The notes: generated by a model not told the origin, from the letters alone. Positions 8,239-15,350 are shown, counted from the first letter of the stretch. The stretch: 19,660 nt of DNA from a bacterium (GCA_021813595.1 JAKAKF010000034.1:1-19660), one strand, 5' to 3'. Translations and numbers: made by a program.

Positions 8239-10728
8239 TTATACCCCGTAAGGTCCATGCGGATAACGTTCGGCTAATATTTCTAAGCGTTCCTTCAATG
8301 ACCTTTCGGGGTATTCTTGATTAATTTTATTTTCAACAAGCCAATCCTCGTTTGATTTGCAGTAAAGCCAATATTCGAACGCCGAAGGCTCGTTTCTTAT
8401 TACCGTAGAGTTTTCTCCGAATTTTATAAAATATTCCGAAAAATAGCCCTTTTCGGTCTGCAAATTATTGACGGTAGCTATTTCCTTATCGTTAAGACCG
8501 CAGGCCGCCAAATCTTCAACGGTTACGTTGTCAACATCGAGATGAAGAAAGATTTTTATGCTCGAATTAGATATTATGTCTCTTCCGGCTTGAGTTTTTA
8601 ACAAATCGCTCGGCTGCTGCGAAATTGAATATATAGCGCAGTCCCATTTCGCCGAAGTTTTATATAAAAAAGATATAAGCTTCCCTACTTCAGGGTCGTC
8701 TAAAAACTGATGGCATTCGTCATAAAACATCAATACCTTTCTGCTTCTGTCATACATTTTTTTGAAAGTTAAATTTTTTATTATCGCAAAAATAAGTTTA
8801 GAGAGTTCAGGGTAGTCTTTAATTTTTTGTAAATCAAAGACGTTTATGCGATTAGACAAATCGATAGTTCCTTTCCTGTTTATAAGATTAAGATATGGAC
8901 TTGTAATATCCGTCCATCTGAACATATTTTTACCAAAAAGCAGGGCTCTTTGTTTGTCGGCAATATCTCTGCCTTCCTTATAATTAAAGAGTATATTATT
9001 AACGTCCGAGAAAGTCGGGTTTTCATCTAAAGGCATATCGTCGTAGGCCGACGATATAGCTCTCAAAATTATCGTATAATCGTTAGGTTCGGGCTTTCCG
9101 TTCGGCAGAACCATCATCGCGACGATATGCGACAAAAAATTAAGCACTTCAGGATTATAATAGCCCGATGGAAGAAGTATGTCTTTTTTGTAAGGGAAAG
9201 GATTAAGGTTATATTCCCCCTCAAGTTCGATGTCGATATAATTTCCGCCGAAAAGCCTTGCAAACTTTTCATAAGTTCCGCCTATATCGACTCCGACTAT
9301 ATCTATATTATCGTCCGCCAAGAAACAATTAGTTAAGAAACCGTTCATCATAAATCCTTTACCGGAACGGGTCTTACCAAATATATTAGCGTGTTTAGCG
9401 GGTAGAGGATTATTAAAAAGGTCCAATGAAACGGGTTCCAGCCTGCCGTTTAGCAATGCTATAGGCGCATTAGTAGTGCCTAAGAAACCTTGGTGAAAAG
9501 GAAAAAAACAGGCGGCTTCTTTAGACGAAAGCGTCTTTTTCCTTAAATTAAGATGTTGCGTTCCAGGAAAATATGATAAAAATACGTTGCGATATTCCAA
9601 CTGGTCATCGATTACTTCTAAATTACTAAAATATTTGCAGGCGTGAATTACCGTTTCCGCATCTTTTTTAATATCATCCTCGACGCGGAACGATAAAGTA
9701 ACATCGATAAGTTTTTTGCCGCTTTTTGCCACCGACTGCAATAAGTTTTCTATAATTTCAGACTCAGTCAAACCTTTATAGTCGTCGTAATCGCCGAGAG
9801 TAGATTCTGCCATAGATTTTTTAACGTTAGCTTCGCCCCTTATTTCATTATATTTTCGTTCCTGGTCGGGCACAAAAAAACTGACTGCGACGGTATATTT
9901 AAAAAAGTAGTACTTCGAGGCGAAATTTAACAGTTCCGTCACTCCAAACGTCGATATGCTTTTGGGCGCTTTGTGCATATTGATAAGTTTGTAGTTTTGG
10001 GAACCCACGGCTAACGAATTTTTTGAAATATAAATAGGTGAATACGAAAGGAGAGACCTTAAGGTATACTCTTTATCCTCCTCTCCATAAGACGGCGGTG
10101 CAACATTACGCCCTGGATTTAATTCCTTAAATAGGTAATCAAATATTTCTTTATCTTTAAGCCTTCTAATTTTTATGCCTAAACTAGACGATAAAAAAGA
10201 CATATTCCGAGAAAAATTAATTAATTTTTCTATAGATTTATTGTGATTTACTACGGCGTTAGGTCGCCTTTTAAAAAGGGTCGCGGCTTTAGTGAAAAAG
10301 CCTGTTTTCAGAACTCTGTCTAAATCGAAAGACTTTACTGTGGCATATAAATAAATATCTATTTTTTTTATAATCCGGGTTTTTAAGTCGTCTATCTTTT
10401 TATCTTTTATAAATTTAAAATCAAGCGGCGGTCTAGCCGAATTACAATAATTTTCAATAAATTCGGGAGCATGGTCATTAATTTTGTAAATAAACGTGAG
10501 TATAAAATCGTCAGGCAAAAGCGATAAAAATAAATCGCAAATATCCGCAACGCGGTTCAGGGAGTTATCGGTCTTTAGATAATAATCGAAACCAGTTATT
10601 TTATAAATTGCGGTATGCGAACCGTCTATCGATATTACCGAATCCTTTTCTATATTCAGTAAGTTTAGAAGGTTGTAAACCGCTTCGGTTTTATCCCTGA
10701 AACCATAATTTATAGGCGACGTTATCAT
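8239..10728 (-). CDS. virB4: VirB4/TraC-type conjugation ATPase
   Basis: 829 residues, the normal size for this family. Walker A is GKTRSGKG (about 451-458, K457) and Walker B is VLMFYDE with D670 and E671. The later SISQQPSD segment also fits the VirB4/TraC P-loop domain. The N-terminal half (about 1-420) is the usual VirB4/TraC membrane-proximal domain. VirB4 is the conserved motor of all type IV secretion systems. It energises pilin extraction and substrate transfer at the cytoplasmic face. The start codon lies 38 bases inside virB3, which suggests translational coupling; the ribosome-binding site there is weak. This is the firmest marker that the window is a conjugation or secretion locus. 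Confidence 0.95.
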   Translation of the reverse strand: MITSPINYGFRDKTEAVYNLLNLLNIEKDSVISIDGSHTAIYKITGFDYYLKTDNSLNRVADICDLFLSLLPDDFILTFIYKINDHAPEFIENYCNSARPPLDFKFIKDKKIDDLKTRIIKKIDIYLYATVKSFDLDRVLKTGFFTKAATLFKRRPNAVVNHNKSIEKLINFSRNMSFLSSSLGIKIRRLKDKEIFDYLFKELNPGRNVAPPSYGEEDKEYTLRSLLSYSPIYISKNSLAVGSQNYKLINMHKAPKSISTFGVTELLNFASKYYFFKYTVAVSFFVPDQERKYNEIRGEANVKKSMAESTLGDYDDYKGLTESEIIENLLQSVAKSGKKLIDVTLSFRVEDDIKKDAETVIHACKYFSNLEVIDDQLEYRNVFLSYFPGTQHLNLRKKTLSSKEAACFFPFHQGFLGTTNAPIALLNGRLEPVSLDLFNNPLPAKHANIFGKTRSGKGFMMNGFLTNCFLADDNIDIVGVDIGGTYEKFARLFGGNYIDIELEGEYNLNPFPYKKDILLPSGYYNPEVLNFLSHIVAMMVLPNGKPEPNDYTIILRAISSAYDDMPLDENPTFSDVNNILFNYKEGRDIADKQRALLFGKNMFRWTDITSPYLNLINRKGTIDLSNRINVFDLQKIKDYPELSKLIFAIIKNLTFKKMYDRSRKVLMFYDECHQFLDDPEVGKLISFLYKTSAKWDCAIYSISQQPSDLLKTQAGRDIISNSSIKIFLHLDVDNVTVEDLAACGLNDKEIATVNNLQTEKGYFSEYFIKFGENSTVIRNEPSAFEYWLYCKSNEDWLVENKINQEYPERSLKERLEILAERYPHGPYGV

Positions 10729-11005
10729 TTTTTTTCTCGAATTTGTATTGAACGAAATATACCCTATTCCGCCAATAGTATAATATTAAGCTTTTTATAA
10801 ATCCGTCCGGTTTCCCTATTTTATAAACTTTAAGCGCTATAACGAGCATCGCCAAAGAAAGCAAATCATAAAGCATTTGTAAGCCATTATGAAAAAGTTC
10901 AAACTCTACGATTGCAATAGATAAAACAAAGAGCCATTCATACAGCGAAAGCCCAAGCTTTAGGACTTTATTAGAAATATCGTAAACCGGATACTCATTC
11001 AACAT
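10691..11005 (-). CDS. virB3: VirB3/TraL-like inner-membrane protein
   Basis: 104 residues with a pair of adjacent membrane segments (about 22-60). A conserved-looking KIGKPDGFIKSLILYYW stretch follows, similar to the KxGKPxGY motif of the TraL branch of VirB3 proteins. VirB3 works next to VirB4 in the inner-membrane complex. The order virB2, virB3, virB4 is preserved here, with one base separating this gene from the pilin gene and a 38-base overlap with virB4. Short and variable, so the call relies partly on position. Confidence 0.75.
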   Translation of the reverse strand: MLNEYPVYDISNKVLKLGLSLYEWLFVLSIAIVEFELFHNGLQMLYDLLSLAMLVIALKVYKIGKPDGFIKSLILYYWRNRVYFVQYKFEKKNDNVAYKLWFQG

Positions 11006-11006
11006 A

Positions 11007-11381
11007 CTATTGAACCTGATTAACGATAGAAATCACGGCATTCATTATAGACGGCGCTATCATTACCGCCGCGCCTGCGGCTCCAGTTATAAAAGCTTTT
11101 CTTGCCGCCTGCGGCTGGTGGGTTTTAATATCATAGAAACCCTTCACAACGCCTCCTAAGGTGGTTACCGGGGCAAGACGATAGCAGACCCATGTAATGG
11201 CCGTATTTAAAATGCCGGAAGCTCCGGTTTGAGGGACCGCTCCTACATTTGGATTAATCGGTTGAATGTAAGCGTGAGCCGTTGCCGTAAAGGCAAAATA
11301 GCAACCGATACTAAAGACTAAAAGCGACAAAACCGAAAAAAGTTTACCGTGGTTAAGATAAAATAGGATAATCCTGTTCAT
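11007..11381 (-). CDS. virB2: VirB2/TrbC-like pilin precursor
   Basis: 124 residues from the second of two adjacent ATGs. That start is preferred because GGAGG is four bases away from it, against one base for the first (11384). A long N-terminal leader with a hydrophobic core ends in ATAHA (about residue 37 by this start), a good signal-peptidase site. The mature part has a small Gly/Ala-rich domain with two hydrophobic segments separated by a basic loop (KTHQPQAARKAF), the VirB2/TrbC pilin layout. It directly precedes virB3 and virB4. Pilins of this class are inserted in the inner membrane and extruded to form the conjugative pilus. Sequence motifs are weak, so layout and position carry the call. 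Confidence 0.65.
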   Translation of the reverse strand: MNRIILFYLNHGKLFSVLSLLVFSIGCYFAFTATAHAYIQPINPNVGAVPQTGASGILNTAITWVCYRLAPVTTLGGVVKGFYDIKTHQPQAARKAFITGAAGAAVMIAPSIMNAVISIVNQVQ

Positions 11382-11390
11382 CATTCCTCC

Positions 11391-11546
11391 TTAATCTTTT
11401 AAATTAAACTTTCTTTCATAGCAGGACTTGCAGACGAAAATCTTTTTAGGCTTTTTGGATGATTCGTCCGTTTGAAATAATTCTAATATTTCGTCCTCTT
11501 TAAAATAATTTTTACATTCAGAACATTGGTAAATTTTTTTTGGCAT
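11391..11546 (-). CDS. Small zinc-ribbon protein in the T4SS operon
   Basis: A 51-residue reading frame with ribosome-binding site GGGAGGT seven bases before its ATG. It has two CxxC knuckles, C8-C11 (QCSEC) and C39-C42 (VCKSC), 27 residues apart: a compact zinc-ribbon pattern. The stop lies 9 bases before the first virB2 ATG, and its ribosome-binding site overlaps the end of the upstream gene, so it fits the operon exactly. The function is unknown. Such mini-proteins are often nucleic-acid-binding or regulatory. Confidence 0.75.
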   Translation of the reverse strand: MPKKIYQCSECKNYFKEDEILELFQTDESSKKPKKIFVCKSCYERKFNLKD

Positions 11547-11549
11547 TTT

Positions 11550-11924
11550 CTACCTCCCGTAAATTGTTTTTAATTGTTTAATAAACGTTTTATCTAAATT
11601 AGCGTTCTTATAAGCTTCAACACCTACTTTCTTGGAAAGTTCTAAGCTTTTATCGATTGGATATAATAAGAGCAATTCTTTAGATACATTAAGCCAGTTT
11701 TTTTTATGTTTTAAGTAAAATTTAGTTAAATTTAATCTGTAGGCGACGATATTATTATTTTTGTCTTTACCCTGCATCGCGACACTGATTTGGTATTCAT
11801 AGTTAATCGCTAATACAGGCTCTTTTAAGAATTCGTAATAATCCAACGCTAATACCCCACCGGCAATTAAAACTCCGATTATTAAAGCCATAAAATACGA
11901 TTTATATTTACAGAATTTGTTCAT
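11550..11924 (-). CDS. Unknown one-TM protein
   Basis: 124 residues, family not recognised. One N-terminal membrane segment (about 10-27) is followed by a soluble, Lys- and Leu-rich domain that would lie in the periplasm. No lipobox and no obvious catalytic motif is seen. It sits between the membrane hydrolase and the zinc-ribbon gene, two bases after the former, and is clearly in the same transcript. A small periplasmic accessory of the secretion system or an exclusion factor would fit, but nothing in the sequence proves either. Confidence 0.7.
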   Translation of the reverse strand: MNKFCKYKSYFMALIIGVLIAGGVLALDYYEFLKEPVLAINYEYQISVAMQGKDKNNNIVAYRLNLTKFYLKHKKNWLNVSKELLLLYPIDKSLELSKKVGVEAYKNANLDKTFIKQLKTIYGR

Positions 11925-11926
11925 AT

Positions 11927-12469
11927 TTACATAAATTTAGTAAAAATGTTATAAGCTACGCAGGCGGCAGAGATAACGAATATTCCTACCGCCAAAAACA
12001 TTATAGAAAAACTGTCGAAATTACCTAATTTATATGAATAAGCCTTATAATGCTTTTTATCATGTTTACATACCGGTATGCCAGCTGTGGTCGGGGCATC
12101 TTCTAAAATGTGCATAAAAACTCCAAAGAAAAAACTGGAGATCGAAAAAATTATCAAAGGAAAAAAATGTCCGTAATCGTAAAATATACTGCTTATGAAT
12201 AAAAAAATCATGAGCAATATATACATAGCCATGTAAGGTTTATAATAATGCATAATTCCGCGATGCCCGTAAACGTTAATTAAGCCTTCAGGGGAAGACC
12301 CCGGTCCAAATATTAGAATATCGTAATCAGGGAAATGGGCGCCTATTAGCGTTGAAAAGAACCCTATGCCGAAATATTTAAGCGTGGTAGCAGTGTCGTA
12401 TTGAGCGGCAAAGCTAAATACCGCCGAATATATAGATACTGAAGTTAATCTATGCTCCCAAGCTTTCAT
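11927..12469 (-). CDS. YdjM/DUF457-like membrane-bound metal-dependent hydrolase
   Basis: 180 residues with several membrane segments and the metal-ligand pattern of the YdjM (LexA-binding, inner-membrane-associated hydrolase) family: H6, then HFPDYD (45-50), then HRGIMH (69-74), then H120-ILEDAPTTAGIP. The histidines and aspartates would bind metal near the membrane surface. The physiological substrate of this family is not firmly established. The ATG overlaps the stop of the small regulator gene (ATGA), with GAGGG in good position. It is therefore the second gene from the conjugation-operon promoter. Confidence 0.82.
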   Translation of the reverse strand: MKAWEHRLTSVSIYSAVFSFAAQYDTATTLKYFGIGFFSTLIGAHFPDYDILIFGPGSSPEGLINVYGHRGIMHYYKPYMAMYILLMIFLFISSIFYDYGHFFPLIIFSISSFFFGVFMHILEDAPTTAGIPVCKHDKKHYKAYSYKLGNFDSFSIMFLAVGIFVISAACVAYNIFTKFM

Positions 12470-12663
12470 GGTTTTCCCTCAGGATATAGAAGTTCTAAAA
12501 TTGGTATTCCTGTTATGTCTGTTATTTTTTTTGCCGTTTTTAGCGACGGAAATATCTTAAGATTAATAATATAATGTATTGCCGCGGGAGATACCCCTAT
12601 TTTACCTGCAAATTCCATTTGGGTTATTCCCTCCTTTTTTAGATATATTTCTAGTGGATGCAT
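12466..12663 (-). CDS. Small Cro/CI-type helix-turn-helix regulator
   Basis: 65 residues, almost all one XRE-type HTH domain (TQMEFAGKIGVSPAAIHYIIN, about residues 14-34, then a KTAKKITDITGIP helix). It resembles Cro and YdaS-like minimal regulators and probably dimerises on a palindromic site. It is the first gene of the T4SS operon, about 33 bases downstream of the predicted transcription start. No Shine-Dalgarno sequence is visible in the AT-only leader. A good candidate ligand is the TTAAGTA/TACTTAA palindrome at its own promoter, giving autoregulation. Whether it represses or activates cannot be told. Confidence 0.85.
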   Translation of the reverse strand: MHPLEIYLKKEGITQMEFAGKIGVSPAAIHYIINLKIFPSLKTAKKITDITGIPILELLYPEGKP

Positions 12664-12686
12664 TTTTTATTTTTAAATTTATTTTA

Positions 12687-12701
12687 TTAAGTATTACTTA
12701 A
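12687..12701. promoter_or_regulatory. Palindromic operator of the left (T4SS) operon
   Basis: TTAAGTATTACTTAA is a perfect 7-1-7 palindrome. On the minus strand it begins directly after the -10 box and covers the expected transcription start. The same palindrome, extended to 19 bases, sits in the same place at the right operon (16362-16380). The position suits a repressor site. Confidence 0.75.
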
Positions 12702-12702
12702 A

Positions 12703-12730
12703 ATTATATCAAGTAAAAATATTATGTCAA
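12703..12730 (-). promoter_or_regulatory. Promoter of the T4SS operon
   Basis: On the minus strand TTGACA (12730-12725) and TATAAT (12708-12703) are separated by 16 bases, a consensus sigma-70 promoter. It drives the small HTH gene at 12663 and presumably the 12.6 kb conjugation operon behind it. The spacer contains a second CTTGAtATAAT that echoes the -35 region, 19 bases away. Confidence 0.85.
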
Positions 12731-12789
12731 GCATTTTTTTAAGGTATAGTTAATTTTAATGATAATTTGAAGTTTTACAATAAGAGATT

Positions 12790-12933
12790 ATGATGTTAAG
12801 GGAAGTGTACGACTACGGCGAAGAGAATTTTATCTATATGGCCAAGAATAATATCGAATTGGCTTATGGGCTTCTAAAAAAAGAGAGGGCAACCGGAAAA
12901 ATTAAAAGAACTACTAAAAAAAAGATGGCTTAG
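12790..12933 (+). CDS. Possible 47-aa protein or gene remnant
   Basis: The ORF begins with two ATGs and reads MMLREVYDYGEENFIYMA and onward, ending in a Lys-rich tail (KIKRTTKKKMA). Codon choice (GAC, TAC, GGC, GAG) is more gene-like than the AT-rich flanks. There is no strong ribosome-binding site and no recognised family. It lies opposite in direction to both neighbours. It may be a true small gene or the fragment of a larger one. Confidence 0.35.
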   Translation: MMLREVYDYGEENFIYMAKNNIELAYGLLKKERATGKIKRTTKKKMA

Positions 12934-12953
12934 AATTATTAAATAAATAAATA

Positions 12954-13427
12954 TTATAAAAATGGTAATATTTTTTTAACATCCATGCGGACATGAGGAC
13001 TGATAGCTATAGCGTCTATAATTTGTTTTTTTAAGCCTTCATTGATAATTTCTGGCTTTAGAATAAAATCTTTGGGGTTTTCTATTATATCAATTAGTTC
13101 GGTTATTGTATATAGGTCGGCTTTATTACATTCTATCGCACTGTCTTTTGTTAAAAAATTAAAATATTTTGGGCTTATTTTGACAAGCGCCTTAATTCCG
13201 TCATTTTTAAAAATATTTTTATAATAATTTTCTCTTTTTTCTATCTGGGAAGTTATATAGCAAACGATAAAACTTTTCTCGGTTTTACAGATACCGTTAT
13301 TTGATTCTTTTATCGGAATTATTATATGAAAATGCGGGGGAGAATCTTTTGCGTGTTTGGAATTTTTAAATAAACATATAAACCATTCGTTAATAGTTCC
13401 TAAAATAACGTCAAGATTTATATCCAT
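12954..13427 (-). CDS. Partner of the Panacea gene, possible toxin
   Basis: 157 residues, family not firmly recognised. No signal peptide or membrane segment. The N-terminal part has a PPHFHIIIPI strand, then SFIVCYITSQIEKRENYY, then FLTKDSAIECNKADLYTI. The spacing loosely recalls the SH3-like fold of PemK/MazF-type toxins (value strand, T-S switch, DS.I.C segment), but this is weak. Its ATG overlaps the stop of the Panacea gene (TGATG), the tight coupling expected of a toxin-antitoxin pair. In PanAT systems, Panacea-domain antitoxins pair with many different toxins, so an unfamiliar partner is expected. The toxin role is inferred from coupling. Confidence 0.7.
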   Translation of the reverse strand: MDINLDVILGTINEWFICLFKNSKHAKDSPPHFHIIIPIKESNNGICKTEKSFIVCYITSQIEKRENYYKNIFKNDGIKALVKISPKYFNFLTKDSAIECNKADLYTITELIDIIENPKDFILKPEIINEGLKKQIIDAIAISPHVRMDVKKILPFL

Positions 13428-14008
13428 CAGTCATAATATCCTAAAAGTATATTTTTGGACATCTCGACATGCGCGGCATCGATATTAAAAATTTTATAAT
13501 CTTCTTCGAGTAAAGATAAGAGTTCCTCGTTTTTAATCCTAACTCTTTTTGTTTCGTTTTTAGAGTTGCACAATTTGCTTTCATGCTGTTTCCATTCAGG
13601 ATAATTATGAGTAAGTTTAACAAGCTCATCTGACGATAAGTTAGAATATTTAGCTAAGATAATATCAAGGGATTCATAATCAGATTCCGAAAGGGCTTGA
13701 TTTATAACGCCGGTTTTATATTCATAATAATATTTATCTACCGGATTTATTAGGTTTTTAATATATTCGGATTCGCTCTCTGAAAAAGTGATATTATCGT
13801 CATAGTTTGTTAGTATATCCTTCGCAAGCGACCCGACCGGTCCATAATTCATAGCGTAATACTCGTCTTCGGTAATAGTCCTTCCTAATCTTACAAGGTG
13901 GCATTTATCGGCTAAATATAACAGTTTTATTATGGTTAATTTATCGGCTTTGCCTATTTTTTTTAAAATATAGTTTATAGCTTCAACTGCAACTTCAAAT
14001 TTCTTCAT
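13427..14008 (-). CDS. Panacea (DUF4065/SocA-like) domain protein, probable antitoxin
   Basis: 193 residues. The Panacea domain is visible from residue 6: AINYILKKIGKADKLTIIKL, then LYLADKCHL, then the AMNYGPVGSLAKDIL motif, and later LSSDELVKLTHNYPEWKQHE. Proteins of this family serve as antitoxins in PanAT toxin-antitoxin pairs and, as SocA, as a proteolysis adaptor for a toxin. A C-terminal extension beyond the domain (about 150-193) is charged and may bind the partner. It lies six bases downstream of the DUF2335 gene and overlaps the next gene by one base, so it is in an operon with both. On a mobile element such a module would stabilise inheritance or defend against phage. Confidence 0.85.
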   Translation of the reverse strand: MKKFEVAVEAINYILKKIGKADKLTIIKLLYLADKCHLVRLGRTITEDEYYAMNYGPVGSLAKDILTNYDDNITFSESESEYIKNLINPVDKYYYEYKTGVINQALSESDYESLDIILAKYSNLSSDELVKLTHNYPEWKQHESKLCNSKNETKRVRIKNEELLSLLEEDYKIFNIDAAHVEMSKNILLGYYD

Positions 14009-14014
14009 AGTATT

Positions 14015-14473
14015 TTATTTTGAATCTTTATCGGTTTTATTATGTTTATTTTTTTCTTTCATATAACGAATAGTAGCCATATATGACCCGACTATACTCC
14101 CAAAAACAATTATTAATGCCCCGCCAGCCAGCCATTGCTTACCATTCAAACCTAAATACGTAATACAAACCAATGCAAATATTACAACAAGAAAGGCGGT
14201 AATTTGCCCAAATATATTTAAAAAATGCCGTCGGTTTCCTTCTTTTTCCACACTATCCATTACCCTATCTGCCCTATCCATTATTCTTTTTGCAAAGGTC
14301 GGATCTATTTCATTATATTGTTTAAGTTCCCTTGCCGGCGGAAGAAATAGATCGCTGCCGATACTAATGTGGCCATCGATTTGTATTGATGGCTTATCGT
14401 TGTCATGATGTAAATTAATATCGTGATTATCTGGCTTCGGCGGCGTGGATAAGTTTTTCTCTTTTTTTGACAT
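14015..14473 (-). CDS. DUF2335 membrane protein
   Basis: 152 residues. A polar N-terminus (His/Asp/Pro-rich, about 1-40) is followed by the DUF2335 pattern: LPPARELKQYNEIDPTFAKRIMD, a helix with VEKEGNRRHFL, then two membrane segments (about 88-108 and 115-136) and a Lys-rich tail. The family has no established function, though it is frequent on mobile elements. Here it precedes the Panacea gene by six bases. Some PanT toxins are membrane proteins, so it could be a third part of that module. The start is inside the preceding small ORF and has no clear ribosome-binding site. Confidence 0.75.
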   Translation of the reverse strand: MSKKEKNLSTPPKPDNHDINLHHDNDKPSIQIDGHISIGSDLFLPPARELKQYNEIDPTFAKRIMDRADRVMDSVEKEGNRRHFLNIFGQITAFLVVIFALVCITYLGLNGKQWLAGGALIIVFGSIVGSYMATIRYMKEKNKHNKTDKDSK

Positions 14474-14642
14474 TATTCAAATGTTCGGATTCTTTTATAA
14501 AAGCATTATTTATATCACCTAACACCGTCTTGATGTCTTCCTTAATGGATTCTTCATTGGAAACAAGTCTATGCCTGCCGAAAAAACCGCCAGCAAAAAT
14601 ACTTCCGTATCCTTTTATAAAAGCATTATCTGTTTTAAACAT
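14427..14642 (-). CDS. Small hypothetical protein upstream of DUF2335
   Basis: 71 residues, not recognised. Evidence for translation is a good ribosome-binding site (AAGGTGA, five bases before the ATG) and a 47-base overlap with the next gene, suggesting coupling. It holds a repeated NAFIK segment 40 residues apart, encoded by an exact 18-base direct repeat. Charged helix at the C-terminus (EHLNNVKKREKLIHAAEAR). It may be the first cistron of the DUF2335-Panacea operon. Confidence 0.5.
   Translation of the reverse strand: MFKTDNAFIKGYGSIFAGGFFGRHRLVSNEESIKEDIKTVLGDINNAFIKESEHLNNVKKREKLIHAAEAR
14492..14509. repeat. 18-base direct repeat, copy 1
   Basis: CTTTTATAAAAGCATTAT is present here and, exactly, at 14612-14629, 120 bases away. 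Its first 12 bases are a perfect palindrome. Both copies lie in the same reading frame of the 71-aa ORF. Confidence 0.8.
14612..14629. repeat. 18-base direct repeat, copy 2
   Basis: This is the second exact copy of CTTTTATAAAAGCATTAT. It lies near the 5' end of the 71-aa ORF and encodes the first NAFIK. Confidence 0.8.
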
Positions 14643-14795
14643 TTAAATCACCTTAATTTATTGTTTATTTTTTTATTAATAGCACGGTTAATTTTATTTT
14701 TTAATAAATCGTAAATTAATTATAATTATTTTTATTAATTATATCATATATCGGCATTAAAACATAAAAAAATTAGTTCTGCTATTTCTGTTTTT
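14643..14795. other. AT-rich intergenic stretch with weak promoter candidate
   Basis: 153 bases without a gene. On the minus strand a TATAAT at 14743-14738 could serve the 71-aa ORF/DUF2335/Panacea operon, but no convincing -35 box is seen. No GC-rich terminator hairpin is visible behind the ORF6N gene. Confidence 0.3.
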
Positions 14796-15344
14796 TTATT
14801 TACCTTTTTTGACTGTTTTTCTAATTTTAATGAACCCTAAGTTTGCCTCATACGTGGTTTCGCTGCCGGTTACATCCAGGCCGTCGTCGGCGTTAAATAC
14901 CATATCGCCTATAACCTCGGCCGCCTTTTCCAAGATATTTTTCTGTTCGGCCTCGCTCGCTTTCGGCAACTTAGATATGCTCCTGGAGAGGTCCTTTATC
15001 CTTGCATACGTTTCTATGATATACAGGGTGGTCTGGACCGCCTTAGGGCTTTTGATTATGGTGGCAAGCATGTAAAGACCTTTTTCGGTGAAGGCTTTAG
15101 GAGTGGCTGTTGAATGTTTTAGTTTATCGAACCGGTGGAAAATTTCCACCAGTTCGGTTTTTTCATTGTCGGAAAGTTTTAAAATATATCCTTCCTGAAA
15201 TTTATCGGGGTTATTCTTAACGGCCTTATTAATATCTCTTGTCTCTACGCCGTATAGTTCAGCTACATCTCTATCAAGCAGGACTTTTTGTCCTGAAATT
15301 TCGATAATTTTATTTTCGACTTCTTCAAATTTTACGATATTCAT
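14796..15344 (-). CDS. ORF6N-domain protein
   Basis: 182 residues. The ORF6N domain spans about residues 8-95: KIIEISGQKVLLDRDVAELY, GVETRDINKAVKNNPDKFQ, then FTEKGLYMLATIIKSPKAVQ. This KilA-N/ORF6N family of DNA-binding proteins is common on phages and mobile elements, where members act as regulators or antirepressors. The C-terminal part (about 120-182) is a mixed helical region ending in a Lys-rich tail. Its GC content is visibly higher than its flanks, suggesting separate acquisition. The gene has its own promoter, placed so that the transcript would begin at the ATG. Neighbours on both sides have separate starts. Confidence 0.92.
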   Translation of the reverse strand: MNIVKFEEVENKIIEISGQKVLLDRDVAELYGVETRDINKAVKNNPDKFQEGYILKLSDNEKTELVEIFHRFDKLKHSTATPKAFTEKGLYMLATIIKSPKAVQTTLYIIETYARIKDLSRSISKLPKASEAEQKNILEKAAEVIGDMVFNADDGLDVTGSETTYEANLGFIKIRKTVKKGK

Positions 15345-15350
15345 ATTTAC

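Larger units (their letters stand above)
12687..12758 (+). repeat. 72-bp promoter/operator inverted repeat, left copy
   Basis: The block is the reverse complement of 16307-16378 with one mismatch, at the centre of the palindrome (12694). It contains the promoter and operator plus about 28 bases upstream of the -35 box, so upstream sequence is conserved as well. Flanking sequence is unrelated. Confidence 0.9.

Noticed and set aside
12934..12953. Terminator between the 47-aa ORF and the Panacea partner.
   Set aside because: The gap is short and AT-only, without a GC stem.
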